Positions 44,901-54,817 of a stretch of DNA of 64,000 bases are shown here, in pieces. The stretch spans positions 124,001 to 188,000 of the forward strand of contig CAVOKO010000008.1 of assembly GCA_963696525.1 (NCBI GenBank), in the 5' to 3' direction. The translations under genes and the position numbers were made by a program. The DNA comes from CAWBRT01 sp963696525 (lineage in GTDB: Bacteria; Acidobacteriota; Terriglobia; Terriglobales; Acidobacteriaceae). The stretch's first letter is position 1, and the number at the start of each line of letters is the position of its first letter. The notes below the pieces were generated by a model. It was not told the DNA's origin and did no database searches. It was given only the letters and a program-made list of their open reading frames with translations.

Positions 44901-47900
44901 GACGAACCCGTGCCCGGCTGTCCAATCCCGGACAATTGCAACTGCTGGGTCGCGGCGCTTACGTTCAGGGTGTTGTCGGTCAGCCCGACGCTGCCCGGAT
45001 TGCCGCCCGCGGCCTGCGGTGCGAACACGATGCCGAGTACGCAGCTTGCGGCTGGACTCAGTAGTTGGCCGTTGATGCTACAGGAAGTATCAGGGCCTGC
45101 CAGGGTATAGTTGCCAGTCGTGCTGATCTGCGTAATGTTCAGTTGCGTATTGCCATTGCCGAAGTTCTCGATGGCAACATCTTGCGCCGCGCTAGTAGAG
45201 CCGACGTTGGTGGTGGGGAAGGTGAGCGAGGGCGGATCGGAAACGTCAACCTTGCGGATGCGGCCGGTGCCGTCCGGGAAGTAGAGGTTGCCGGCGCCAT
45301 CTACCGCAACGACCTGAGGATACGGTAGTGCCACGCTGGTGGCCGCAGTATTGTCGCTGCTGATACCAGAGAGCCCAGTACCCGCCACCGTGCTGATCAT
45401 TCCACCAGGCGTCACCTTGAGGATGCGTGCGTTGAGGGGTTCCGCGATGTAGACGTTGCCGGCGCCATCCACCGCAACCCCACTGGGCTGGTTCAGCTCA
45501 GCGCTGGTGGCCGCAATGTTTTCGCCGTTGTACCCCGGGGTCCCGTTGCCGGCCACCGTGCTGATCATCCCGCCCGTCACCTTGCGGATGCGTTGGTTCA
45601 AGGTATCGGCAATGTAAAGGTTGCCGGCGCCATCGACTGCCACTCTATAGGGATTTGCCAGTTCCGCAGTGGTAGCCTGAATGTTGTCGCCGTTGTAGCC
45701 TTGGTTCCCGTTGCCTGCCACCGTGCTGATCACCCCGCCCGGGGTCACCTTGCGGATGCGTTGGTTGCCGCCATCCGCGATGTAGAGGTTACCGGCCCCA
45801 TCGACCGTCACGCCCCAGGGAGTGCTTAATTCCGCGCTGCTGGCCGCAATATTGTCGCCGTTGTACCCTTTGGTCTCGGTACCAGCCACCGTGCTAATTA
45901 TCCCGCCCGGGGTCACCTTGCGGATGCGTTGGTTGCCCTGGTCCGTTATATAGAGGTTTCCGCTGCCATCTACGGCCACGCCAACCGGATGCGCCAGTTC
46001 CGCGGTGGTAGCCTGAATGTTGTCGCCGTTGTAGCCCCAGGTTCCGGTGCCCGCCACTGTAGTGATCACCCCGCCTGGGGTCACTTTGCGGATGCGGCTG
46101 CTGTCGCCATCCACAATGTAGAGGTTGCTGGCGGCATCCACGGCCACGTCACCGGGATTGTCTAGTTGCGCGCTGGTGGCCAGTCCGCCGTCACCACAGG
46201 CAGCAGTGGGGTCAGAACAGAACCCAATAGTGCCCGCCAAGGTATGGAGGATGCCCGGCCCGAAACCAATCGCCGGACCAGTTCCTATTCCGTACAGATA
46301 AGTGGTCTGGAGTACGTTTCCGGAGCCGTCGGTCACTACCATGGCATCGACGCGCTGACCCGGGAGTTGCGGCTTGAAGTTGACCTGCACGCTGCAAGAC
46401 ACGGAACCGCTACTGGTGCAACTAGGCGTGCCAGCGGTGAACTCAATCCCGTAGGCCAAGGCAAAGTTTGGCGTGCCGGAGGCGAACGAATACGACAAAG
46501 TTGCAGGACCACTTGTTCCGATTGCGACCTGGCCGAAGTTTTGCGCACTGCCGTTCAGCGAGCCCGTCGATACCAAAATGGCACCGGACACACCAGTGAT
46601 TGAAGAATCGTTCGCCGACAGCGTTTGCGAACCCGCGGTTTGTAACGTGGCGACAAAGGTGCCGACTCCGTTAGTCAATATCGAGTTTATCGGCAGCGTC
46701 GCCTGTACATCGGAGCTGCTGAACTGCACGGTTCCGCTGTAGTTCGTGACAGTATTGTTGGCAGTGTCCTGAGCCGTCACGGTAAAGACGAACGCCGTGC
46801 CTGCGGTAGCTATGTTGGGAGCACCTACCTTGAAATGAGTGGCCGCACCCATGCCCGTTGCGGACACTGCAATGATTGACACACCTCCGATTGACGGCGT
46901 TGTGGAGTCGTTCGCCGACAGCGTTTGCAAGCCTGCGGTTCCCAAAGTTGCATTGAACGTGCCCACTCCATTGGTCAAGGTTGTATTGCCCGGCAGCGTC
47001 GCTAGCGAATCGGAGCTGCTGAACCGCACGGTTCCGCTATAGCTAGTGGCGGTATTGTTAGAGTCGTCTTGGGCCTTAATCGTAAAGCCAAACGCCGTGC
47101 CTGCGGTTGCATTGGATGGAGCGCTCACCGCGAAGTGAGAAGCCGGGCCCGCCGAAACCACAATGACGGCCGACCCATTGATTGACGGCGTTGTAGAGTC
47201 GGTTGCCCAAAGCGTTTGCGAGCCTGCGTTTCGCAATATCGCGTTGAAGGTGCCGGTCCCGTTGGTCAATGTCGAGTCTACCGGCAGCGTTGCCTGTAAG
47301 TCGGTGCTGCTGAAGTGCACGGTTCCGCTGTAACCGGTTACGGTGTTGTTGCTGGCGTCCAGGGCAGTCACGGTGGCGCTGAACGAGCCGCCCGAGATAA
47401 TAGACGACGGCGACGCGTTCACAGAAAAGTGCGTGGCTACCCCTGCGGTAACCGTAGTGATGTTTACTGTCACAGTTTGCGGTCCCGCCGGAGTGTAATT
47501 CGCGTCGCCGTTATAGCTCACACTGATTATGTGGCCGCCGGCTTGGAGAGTTGTTCCCAACTGGAGCTGAGCGCAACCACCCACAAGGGGAACTGGAGAC
47601 CCCTGCGGGATTGTGTCGATTGAGTAAGCGAAGGTACCCGTTGGTATAGGCGCTCCACTCGGTTGCGTGATGCACGCGCTGATCGAAGCTGAAACCCCGT
47701 AGGTAAACGCGACAGGGCTGGAAGGAAGGACAAGTTGTGACGTTATCTGCGGGGGGGTAACACTCTGGGTATTGGAGACACTGCTCGTGTAACTGCTCCC
47801 GGAATTCGGTTGGAAACTAGCTTGAATCAAGTGGGAGCTGCCGCCAGAGGCGCCGATGGAAATATTCCAGAAGTTGGCGGTGCCCTGCATGTCTCCTGCC

Positions 47901-50900
47901 AACATGCTGATTGTGCTGTCAGTGGAATTGCTAACCACCAGATCGATGAGCCCGTCGCTGTTCAGGTCGGCCGCCGCAATGCCAACGGGTCCATTGCCCA
48001 CGGTGTAAGTCGTTGGCTGAGTGAATACCCCGGGAGTTTGGGGCTGGCTCACCTGCGACTGATTCGTCAGCACACTCACCGTGCCGTCGCTGTTATTGAC
48101 GACTGCCAGATTCGGCGTGTAGCCGCCGTTAGAATTGAACGCCGCGATGCCCATGGGCGCCTTGCCGACGGTGATCGGCGTCTGCGCCACGAACTGTCCG
48201 CGATTGGTCGCACTGCCCAGCAACAAACTGACGGTATTGTCTAACTGATTGGTGACTGCGATGTCAGCAAATCCATCCCCATTGAAGTCTGCCACGACGA
48301 TACCGATCGGCGATGTGCCTACGGAGTACGAGTAGGAGACTGTCGAAGAGGAGAACTGCCCTGGGGTAGTGGCCAACAGAATGCTCACCGCGCCGGCAGT
48401 CGTGTTGTTCACAACTGCCAGGTCCGGCACTCCGTCGCCGTTGAAGTCACTTACCGCAACTGCTATCGGTGACTGACCGGCGGGGTACGCGGTTTGAGTG
48501 AGGAACTGTCCGCGATTGGTCGCGTCACCCAGCAACACGCTGACCGTGCCATCGCCCTTATTCGCGACAACCAGATCCAGGATGCCGTCGCCATTGAGAT
48601 CGGCAGCCGCTATCCCCGCAGGTTGGCTGCCCACCGTGTAGGGCGATGAGGGCGTAAACGTTCCCGGGTTAGTAAAGTTGTTGAGTAAAACGGTTACCGT
48701 GCCATCGGCCGAATTCGTAACCGCCAGGTCTGGAAGTCCATCGCCGTTGAAATCGCCAACTGCGATAGCTACCGGGGAGTTCCCGACTGGGTAAGCTACG
48801 GGCGCCGAGAATTGTCCGGGGTTGCTCGGCTGGCCCAGCATCACCAATACCTGCTTGTTGACGGTATCGACGACTGCGACGTCATTAATGCCATCGCCGT
48901 TAAAGTCAGCCGTGACTATGCCGTCCGGGCTCGTTCCCGTTCCCAGGGAAGTGGTTTGTTGCGCCAGGTATCCGGGCCCGGCAAACACCGAGAAATTTCC
49001 AAGGGTAGTGCTGGTAGTTTGATCCTGAAGGTTAACCTGGCCGCTTAGCTGCTCCGCTCCGGAGGCGGTGACCGTCGCGGTGAAATTGTAGCCGTTGGTG
49101 CCCAGTATAGGATTCGCCAGCGTCGTCGTGGTCGGAATGGTGCTGGCCGTGACGTTCAACTGCTGGTAATTCGCGACACTCGGCGCGATGCTCTGCGTGC
49201 CGTTATAGGTGGCGCCTATCGGGTAGCCATAAGAATTGGCAGGGAAGGCCATGTTCAGCGTCGCTGTGCCTAGCTTGGGATTATTAGTCGCTGGACTGCC
49301 CACCAACTGCACCGTGCTCAACGGAGTCTGGTTTTGCCAGAAGGTCACCGCGCCCGCCGTTACGGGCAGTCCGTTTTGCGTCACCGTCGCCGTTAGCGTC
49401 ACGACTTGGCCAGGGATTGCCGAACTCGTCGACAAAACCAATGAGGTATTCGTCGAGATCTGGACACTTCCCGCGACTGCAATCGAACCTGATATTTCCT
49501 GCAGCGAATTCACTGCGTCGGTGACGATGATGTAATGGATTCCAGGGCTATTCAACGTAACCGAAAAGGCGCCAGTTCCGTTGCTAAGGGTGCTATTTGC
49601 TGGCAACACAGCCAATGAGTCGTCGCTGCTGAAGTGAACTGTCCCCGTATAACCGGTTACGGTATTACCCCAGCTATCCTGCGCAGTCACCGTGACAAAA
49701 AATGGTACCCCACCGGTAACGCTGGTTTGATTGGAGACACGCAACCGGTTGACCACGCCTGGATTCACCGTAATCTTCGCCGACCCGGCGTCACCATTGC
49801 TATCACTGACCATAAGTGTCGCAGTGCCCGCGGTATTAAGGGTGGCAGTAAAGGTATGTACCCCACCGTCCGAAGTCTGGAAGGTGTAGCTCCCCGGTAA
49901 GTTAGCCCCCGCCGCGGAGCCGGATAGGCCAAACGAAACGGTCCCGGTATAGCCGGCCCATGTCGTCGCGGTCGTGCCGTTCCACTGCGTGGCGGTCACG
50001 GTGAAGCTAAACTGCGAGCCTGCCGTTACGGACGAAGGCGCAGACACTTGGAAGGAGTTTGGCTTAGGATTTACGGTGAAACTCGCGGACGAGGTGGGCG
50101 TCACGCCCGTGTTCGTCGTGTCACTCGCCTGCAGGCTGTACTGACCGGCCTGTGTAAACATGCTGGCCGGCAGGCTGAACGAAACCGCGCCGCCGCTGCC
50201 CGTAGTCTGTGTCCTGGTCTGTGTCGAATTATCGGGGAAGGTAACCGTTAAAGTTATCGAATCGCTGGACGGAACGGCGTTCCCGTTGGAGTCCTGAATT
50301 TGCACGCTCACCGTCAGCCCGCTGGCACCCAAGGTGAAGCTGTTATAAGGCGCATTGGTAAACGCTAGCTGGCTCTCCGCGCCGACCGAATACCCTGTAA
50401 GGGTGAACTTCTGTGGCGAGTTGTATGCCCCATCGGTTAACGTGAGCGTTCCGGTGTAAGCACTCTTCTGCACCGCGGGCGCGGTAAACTGCACGTTAAA
50501 ATTGCAGGAGCTTCCGACGGGAAGACTCGTGCCCACGCCACAAGACGGGCTCGAAGCGGTGGTCTGCGAGAAAGCACTACTTCCTGTGAAGCTAATCCCG
50601 CTCAGCGTCATGCCGAGGTTGCCGTTATTGTAGAGGCTGGTTTGGGTAGTGCTGGATTGTCCTGCCGCTGCATGATAGGTGTAGCTTCGGCTTCCAAATC
50701 CACGACCAATCTCGCACACGTAGTTGCTGCTGGGATTGTTATTGAGGAACATGACATCGCCGGCGGCATCGCTTACCAATTGGCCCACCGGACCCAGTGA
50801 CGTAGCATTCGAAAAACCATTGGAACTACCGCAGCCGGAACCGGAATTTCCTGCCATGCCGGCGATGATCGAAACATTTCCGCTCAGATCTACGCTCAGC

Positions 50901-53089
50901 ACGTCGGAATTGCCGGCGTCGGAGATATATAGAATCCCGGCCTGATCAAGCGCGACGCCCACGGGGTTGATCAGTGTGCCCGCCGCCACGGTCGTGATAT
51001 ATCCGTGGCTGTCAACCATGCGCACCTTGTTTCCGCCAGCGGCGCCAAGCACAATGTAAAGATTTCCGGTGCGCGTCCCCACCGTGATGGCGGTGATGCC
51101 CGCCAAGGACGCTTGCGTAGCCGGAATGTTATCGCTGGTGCTGCTGCCGCCTCCGGCGTAGGTAGAAATAGTGTTGTTTCCGCTCGGGTTGAAAACGCGC
51201 ACCCGCGCGTCTTCCGCGAAGAAAATGTTGCCGAGGGCATCGGCGTAAATCGCCTTCGGGTAGAGAGTCGACGCGCTCTCGGCGTTACCGCCATCGCCCG
51301 CCGAGGTGCATGTGCCGTTACCGACGATCGATTGGATGGTGCCGCCAACGTTGATAACGCGGATTCGGCAGTTGTCGGTGTCGGCTATATAAATGTTGCC
51401 GGCCGGATCTTCGGTCACGCCGGAGGGGTTGTTCAACGTAGCGCTGGTGGCCGGGCCGCTATCTCCGACATTTCCTCCGTTGCTCGCAACACCGGATTGC
51501 CCGGCTACCAGCGTATACACCGATGTGTTGGAGTTAAACATCCAGACAGTGTGATTGCCTCCGGTGGTCACATAGAAATTATTCGCGGTGTCGTAGGTCG
51601 CGCCCGTAAGAGACACGCCGTTGTTGGTCCCGCCGAGATTTGCCGGTGCCTGGCTGAAATTGGCAAACTGCGACATGCTCGCGGGGGCGCCTAGCGAGGG
51701 AGATATCCCGTAGCCAGTCATTCCCCAGCTTTTCATCTGCGTTCCCGATCCGGTGTTGTAGGTCACGACCAGCGGGGCTCTACGAACCCCGGGTCTGGTG
51801 GGCGTGAACGTGATCGGAATCAAGCACGTGGTGCCTGAACTCTGGGGGCTTCCAATCGTGCAACCTGCGATTGTGCCCACGGAAAAGCCCGCGCCCGAGT
51901 ACGCTGATGGGATAGCAATCGACGTTATCGTCATTGCCTGTTGGAGGGTCAGTTGTGCCGTGAACATCGTCGAGTTGGGAGTGCCAGCAGAACCAACGTA
52001 AGCCGCCCCGCTATCCAGGAACGAGCCGATTTCATAGGCCAGGTTGTGGCCCGTGTCAATCCCTACTCCCCCGTTCGTGAGTGAAGCCAGCCCGTAGACT
52101 GTCCGTCCCCCCAAAGGTGCCAGGGTGCCGATTTGGCCGTTCTGGATGGCGCGAATCGCGCTGTTACCGGTGTCGATAAATATGAACTGTTGGCCACCGT
52201 TATTTGGTTGGAACATCATTCCGGTGGGATTCGACAGAGCCGCGCCAACGGCGTTTCCGCCATCCCCGGAATAGCCCGATTGTGGCACCCCGCTGACTAC
52301 CAGGCCCGCAACCAGATTGATATTTCCGTTGCTCGCGGTGATTTCACGGATGAGGTTGTTGCCGCTATCGGCGATAAACAGATTTCCGCTGCCATCGAGC
52401 ATCAGGCCCAAAGGATTATTGAGTTGTGCCGCGCTTGCAGGTCCGCCGTCACCGCCATAGCCCGGCGAACCGTTGCCGGCCACCAGGGTGAATGCGGTGT
52501 CTATTCTGTAAATATTGGAATTCTGGTCGGCGATGTAACCCACGTTGCTCCCCACCGCGATGGCGGTTGGATGATTCATCGTCGACAGTATCTGACCAAA
52601 ACACCAACTGGCTCCGCTGGCACTATTGGCGGCAAGCGTGCAAACCGTGTTGGCCTCGACGTTTAGCATGCGGACGGCGTTGTTGCCGGCGTCGGCGATA
52701 TAAACGTTGCCATTGGCATCGGTTGCCAGCGCGGTAATCCCAGAGAACATGGCGCTACTTGCCGCACCATCGACATAGCCCGCCGAGGCGCTTCCGCCGG
52801 GGGCGCCCGCGACCGTGCTGATCGTCCGCATTCGGGCGTCAATCTTGAGGACTGCGTTGCCGTTGCCCACGTAGACGTTGCCCACAGCATCCGTCGCGAT
52901 GCCGTAAGGAGTGATGGCAACGTTCTGTGCCGGGACGCCCTCGGCAAACCCGGTGCTGCCGCCGGCCAACGTTTTGCCGATCATCAAATTGAAGGCATCG
53001 TTTCCAAAAGCGCTGGAAACCAGGCACAACACTAAGCCAACAACAAGAATAAAGGTTTTCCTCAAGTGGCTTGAATTCAGCGATGTCAT
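41681..53089 (-). CDS. giant secreted multi-propeller protein (NHL, Ig-like, FG-GAP and chitobiase-like repeats)
   Basis: Starts at ATG 53089 with AGGAGG upstream; 3,802 residues as sequenced, or about 4,625 if two one-base insertions are ignored. Residues 8-28 are a signal peptide. Order: NHL repeats (about 45-350), HYDIN-like Ig domain, second NHL set (500-780), Ig-like and filamin-like domains (900-1340), a seven-bladed FG-GAP/VCBS propeller with DFNGDG calcium-binding loops (1380-1730), more Ig-like domains, third NHL set (2300-2620, IRKVTPGGVISTVAG), Ig-like domains, fourth NHL set (3060-3340), then chitobiase-like repeats. Such proteins are secreted or surface-bound adhesins or matrix scaffolds. 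No enzyme domain or anchor motif was seen. The frame breaks near 41996. Confidence 0.85.
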   Translation of the reverse strand: MTSLNSSHLRKTFILVVGLVLCLVSSAFGNDAFNLMIGKTLAGGSTGFAEGVPAQNVAITPYGIATDAVGNVYVGNGNAVLKIDARMRTISTVAGAPGGSASAGYVDGAASSAMFSGITALATDANGNVYIADAGNNAVRMLNVEANTVCTLAANSASGASWCFGQILSTMNHPTAIAVGSNVGYIADQNSNIYRIDTAFTLVAGNGSPGYGGDGGPASAAQLNNPLGLMLDGSGNLFIADSGNNLIREITASNGNINLVAGLVVSGVPQSGYSGDGGNAVGAALSNPTGMMFQPNNGGQQFIFIDTGNSAIRAIQNGQIGTLAPLGGRTVYGLASLTNGGVGIDTGHNLAYEIGSFLDSGAAYVGSAGTPNSTMFTAQLTLQQAMTITSIAIPSAYSGAGFSVGTIAGCTIGSPQSSGTTCLIPITFTPTRPGVRRAPLVVTYNTGSGTQMKSWGMTGYGISPSLGAPASMSQFANFSQAPANLGGTNNGVSLTGATYDTANNFYVTTGGNHTVWMFNSNTSVYTLVAGQSGVASNGGNVGDSGPATSATLNNPSGVTEDPAGNIYIADTDNCRIRVINVGGTIQSIVGNGTCTSAGDGGNAESASTLYPKAIYADALGNIFFAEDARVRVFNPSGNNTISTYAGGGSSTSDNIPATQASLAGITAITVGTRTGNLYIVLGAAGGNKVRMVDSHGYITTVAAGTLINPVGVALDQAGILYISDAGNSDVLSVDLSGNVSIIAGMAGNSGSGCGSSNGFSNATSLGPVGQLVSDAAGDVMFLNNNPSSNYVCEIGRGFGSRSYTYHAAAGQSSTTQTSLYNNGNLGMTLSGISFTGSSAFSQTTASSPSCGVGTSLPVGSSCNFNVQFTAPAVQKSAYTGTLTLTDGAYNSPQKFTLTGYSVGAESQLAFTNAPYNSFTLGASGLTVSVQIQDSNGNAVPSSDSITLTVTFPDNSTQTRTQTTGSGGAVSFSLPASMFTQAGQYSLQASDTTNTGVTPTSSASFTVNPKPNSFQVSAPSSVTAGSQFSFTVTATQWNGTTATTWAGYTGTVSFGLSGSAAGANLPGSYTFQTSDGGVHTFTATLNTAGTATLMVSDSNGDAGSAKITVNPGVVNRLRVSNQTSVTGGVPFFVTVTAQDSWGNTVTGYTGTVHFSSDDSLAVLPANSTLSNGTGAFSVTLNSPGIHYIIVTDAVNSLQEISGSIAVAGSVQISTNTSLVLSTSSAIPGQVVTLTATVTQNGLPVTAGAVTFWQNQTPLSTVQLVGSPATNNPKLGTATLNMAFPANSYGYPIGATYNGTQSIAPSVANYQQLNVTASTIPTTTTLANPILGTNGYNFTATVTASGAEQLSGQVNLQDQTTSTTLGNFSVFAGPGYLAQQTTSLGTGTSPDGIVTADFNGDGINDVAVVDTVNKQVLVMLGQPSNPGQFSAPVAYPVGNSPVAIAVGDFNGDGLPDLAVTNSADGTVTVLLNNFTNPGTFTPSSPYTVGSQPAGIAAADLNGDGILDLVVANKGDGTVSVLLGDATNRGQFLTQTAYPAGQSPIAVAVSDFNGDGVPDLAVVNNTTAGAVSILLATTPGQFSSSTVSYSYSVGTSPIGIVVADFNGDGFADIAVTNQLDNTVSLLLGSATNRGQFVAQTPITVGKAPMGIAAFNSNGGYTPNLAVVNNSDGTVSVLTNQSQVSQPQTPGVFTQPTTYTVGNGPVGIAAADLNSDGLIDLVVSNSTDSTISMLAGDMQGTANFWNISIGASGGSSHLIQASFQPNSGSSYTSSVSNTQSVTPPQITSQLVLPSSPVAFTYGVSASISACITQPSGAPIPTGTFAYSIDTIPQGSPVPLVGGCAQLQLGTTLQAGGHIISVSYNGDANYTPAGPQTVTVNITTVTAGVATHFSVNASPSSIISGGSFSATVTALDASNNTVTGYSGTVHFSSTDLQATLPVDSTLTNGTGTFNAILRNAGSQTLWATDSTTPSINGSAVIVVSAGPASHFAVSAPSNATAGTAFGFTIKAQDDSNNTATSYSGTVRFSSSDSLATLPGNTTLTNGVGTFNATLGTAGLQTLSANDSTTPSIGGVSIIAVSATGMGAATHFKVGAPNIATAGTAFVFTVTAQDTANNTVTNYSGTVQFSSSDVQATLPINSILTNGVGTFVATLQTAGSQTLSANDSSITGVSGAILVSTGSLNGSAQNFGQVAIGTSGPATLSYSFASGTPNFALAYGIEFTAGTPSCTSSGSVSCSVQVNFKPQLPGQRVDAMVVTDGSGNVLQTTYLYGIGTGPAIGFGPGILHTLAGTIGFCSDPTAACGDGGLATSAQLDNPGDVAVDAASNLYIVDGDSSRIRKVTPGGVITTVAGTGTWGYNGDNIQATTAELAHPVGVAVDGSGNLYITDQGNQRIRKVTPGGIISTVAGTETKGYNGDNIAASSAELSTPWGVTVDGAGNLYIADGGNQRIRKVTPGGVISTVAGNGNQGYNGDNIQATTAELANPYRVAVDGAGNLYIADTLNQRIRKVTGGMISTVAGNGTPGYNGENIAATSAELNQPSGVAVDGAGNVYIAEPLNARILKVTPGGMISTVAGTGLSGISSDNTAATSVALPYPQVVAVDGAGNLYFPDGTGRIRKVDVSDPPSLTFPTTNVGSTSAAQDVAIENFGNGNTQLNITQISTTGNYTLAGPDTSCSINGQLLSPAASCVLGIVFAPQAAGGNPGSVGLTDNTLNVSAATQQLQLSGIGQPGTGSSSTVLGANPGSIQANGSTLLTATVSGSGSVSPTGTVTFYNGTNILGSFALMASNATTSTASLSVSGSQLLMGSNSITASYPGDANYASSVSSAITVTVTTVSTLVPTTTTLTDNASSLPEIPGSVTLTATVTVTGTSTGTAPTGHVTFSSPYFTNQVSVTAVSSTTATATLNFGQSSHVGPQNITATYSGDASYSGSASAPDSVAPPFARQDFGSVAVGQQSLPTPPSTAGTRVLIPAYTGFTLQNWAVLSKGGLTSVDFTDAGGDSCAVSHAYSAGDTCYINVTFTPQAPGYRQGAVVLYDQNNRPAAMRYIGGTGTGALVALNPAVQSAMSINTPQSVWVDWNGNVYVADQRAPSNLVVRIPAGTAGWPPDPSTETQVGANLVTPIDLTVDGAGNVYIVDAGTAGADNGQVVMVPNENGTLNSTDQVVLLNNSNSNITGVDYGQPKAITVNSLGYLFVAYPQQVVVVPFSNGALNVAGQFVAASGFTNIAGVALDTQGNLYVADAGSGWVVKVPETNSNYNPATHLNIGSFSQPTGVSVDAAGNVYVTDAGNARVVMVPYENGNYPGTDQIAIGTGLLGPVRAFVVGKGDVYIADAAANQVVKVARSQASLTFAPQTLGTTGPGQTLTMWSIGNQTLTFQQPAWQGTGDYSSFLATGTATNGCDMTGATPLLAGYGCGIVVTSQPTKAAPLSASQTLLSYAVNTPVTVQLSGTGVGNASIINLYLSQNGSNPIPYGTNLSLTMSVNQIGSVVPTGTFTYQIDGSSGQTVALVNGAYTLQLGSGLSVASHLVSVTYSGDTNYQAQSNPQTQPINIVPTTPTFKPLPNTYSGTQSVTLTDGNSAAAIYYTLDGSIPTVNSTPYTLPIKVSSTTTIKAIALASAQPLPSAVAVGLYTIQAPLVAPTFSPLPGSFSSGQTVSLLDSNSAVAIYYTLNGTTPTSGSTLYTTPISVNATTTIKAIAVASGLTFEHGGERGIQYSDSHPGLSADAKELHDGAVGHADGRQLGCGDLLHARWLDPDGEFDAVHGGDRGEQYDHSQGDCGCSRTDRKRSGNWDVHDPGAYADVLAPAGQL

Positions 53090-53934
53090 GACAGCCTCCT
53101 GCAAAACGCGCCGTAGCGGCAAGCGTGTAAGGGTTCGCAATGCAGCATCTCGTGATGAAAATGTTTCATGTCCCAATGGACAACGAATGGTAGAGGATCA
53201 AACAGAAGCCCGCGGCCCGACTGGCACGCCAAGCCGCCCTCTGCATAGCCATGGCGCTCGGACCACAGCAGTGTGCCCATATATCCCAACCGAAACCTGT
53301 CGATATCTAGTAGTAGCAACAGCTCGTTTACGGACAACCAATGCGTAAATTAAGGGGCCTTAGCGATCATCCCGAGCTATCTATGACTGCCCAAGCCGGG
53401 GGGCGACATGAGTAGCCAATAGCGCACACGATGGCGTTTACTACGAAACCTGGGGGAATCTGATTGTGAAAATATCCCGTTTTGATCCAGAGTTCAAGGA
53501 TTATTACCGAGGTGGGAAAAAAATCGTGGCGAAGCTTCAAAATGGAACCAGAAACCGGTGAACAGGCGATGAATAGCCCACAAAGAGGCTAGTAAACGAC
53601 CGCGCCGCTTTCCCGAATGTGGAAGCGATCGCGTGATGGACGAAGAGGGCGAGCTGGCTAAATGGAATTCGGAGTGCAATCGAGAAAACACAAGGAGACG
53701 TAACCGCAGGCGAGGAGAAGACCGGACCTGACCGGACCCATCCATAACCAGGCGCCGGCTTCCTGGCTGCGGACGGGGACCCGGTCCACCCTTCAACCGC
53801 GCAATGTTAAGTTATAAAGGGCGTGATGACGTCAGCAAGCAAGCAGCGCACGCTATCCCAAATGCCAGACATAGCGATGTTGCTTGGCTGCAGTTGGTGA
53901 ACACTATCTGGGCTAAACTGGGAATTGACCGATC
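53090..53934. other. 845-base divergent region, no gene
   Basis: Between the giant gene (minus) and the CpsB-like gene (plus). Short frames exist, including one of 100 codons on the minus strand and a 30-codon frame from GTG 53466, but none has a ribosome-binding site plus a recognisable sequence. Promoters for both flanking genes must lie here. The first 90 bases upstream of the giant gene are open in its frame but precede the AGGAGG site. Confidence 0.5.
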
Positions 53935-54645
53935 ATGATCGACATACATAGCCATGTCCTGCCATCGGTGGACGATGGACCCCAATCGGTGGAGGCAGCC
54001 ATCGAGATGTGTCGAATCGCGCATCGCGATGGCATTACCCATCTGGTTGCCACTCCGCACGCGAATTTTAAATATAAATACGACCGCGATGCGAGTCTGG
54101 CGCGACTCGCCGAGTTGCAGCAGCAAGTGCCGGAAATCAACCTCATGCTTGGCTGCGAGTTACATCTTTCGTTTGAAAACATCGAGGACGCCATCGCGAA
54201 CCCCAGGCGATATGCCATCGGGGGCACTCGGTACGTGATCATAGAGCTCAGCGATTTTGGCGTCTCCCGTAATGTTTTAGATTGGGTTTTCAAACTGCAC
54301 TGCGCGGGAATCTCTACCATTCTTACGCATCCCGAGCGCAATGTGGCGTTATGCAGCAGATTCGCTCTTGTGGAAGAGCTGGTGAACCTTGGCAGCATTC
54401 TTCAAATCACCGCCAATTCACTGACCGGATTTTGGGGGAAGGCGGCGCAACGCTCTGCGGAGAAGATGTTACGAAAAGGCTTGGTACGCATCATTGCCAG
54501 CGATGCCCATGATCCCAGGAGGCGAACCCCGGTGCTCTCTAAAGCGCGCGACATGGCCGCCACGATGGTAGGAACAGAGGCCGCTGATCAGCTCGTCGTC
54601 GAGTATCCCGCAATGGTCATAGCCGATCAGCTTATTGAGCTTTGA
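53935..54645 (+). CDS. CpsB/YwqE-type tyrosine-protein phosphatase (PHP family)
   Basis: A 236-residue PHP-fold phosphatase. The first metal motif MIDIHSHVLPSVDDGPQS is diagnostic of the CpsB/YwqE/CapC group. LVATPHANFKY, GCELHLS, THPERN and IASDAHDPRRRTP carry the remaining His and Asp ligands of the tri-metal site. It dephosphorylates the Tyr cluster of BY-kinases and thereby controls capsule or EPS export. The matching kinase is the Wzc-like protein at 12608, which lies 39 kb away across the giant gene. Start ATG 53935 has only a weak ribosome-binding site. The transposon begins 107 bases after its stop. Confidence 0.9.
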   Translation: MIDIHSHVLPSVDDGPQSVEAAIEMCRIAHRDGITHLVATPHANFKYKYDRDASLARLAELQQQVPEINLMLGCELHLSFENIEDAIANPRRYAIGGTRYVIIELSDFGVSRNVLDWVFKLHCAGISTILTHPERNVALCSRFALVEELVNLGSILQITANSLTGFWGKAAQRSAEKMLRKGLVRIIASDAHDPRRRTPVLSKARDMAATMVGTEAADQLVVEYPAMVIADQLIEL

Positions 54646-54744
54646 AAAATGAGATGTTCGGAGTATATGGCAGCGCAATTCCGCGCTCGCTAGGCGGCCC
54701 TCCGACTCCTGACCTTTACCGAGTCAAATCAATATAATCAACAA

Positions 54745-54752
54745 CTTACAAT
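54745..54752. repeat. left target-site duplication, CTTACAAT
   Basis: The eight bases CTTACAAT directly before the left end of the IS1595 element recur directly after its right end at 57699-57706. Eight bases is the known duplication length for this family. The uninterrupted target would have read CTTACAATGGCATAGC. Confidence 0.85.
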
Positions 54753-54817
54753 GGCAATAATATACTTGACTAACCAAGAATTCAGGCGTACTCTGGTTTT
54801 GTAAGAGGCAGAACGCC

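Noticed and set aside
43022..52737. Many plus-strand frames of 60-230 codons opposite the giant gene
   Set aside because: Antisense shadows in GC-rich coding DNA. The minus strand has clear NHL, FG-GAP and Ig-like sequence throughout.
53494..53796. Minus-strand 100-codon frame in the divergent region
   Set aside because: Low-complexity Ser/Arg/Pro-rich translation, no ribosome-binding site, no family.
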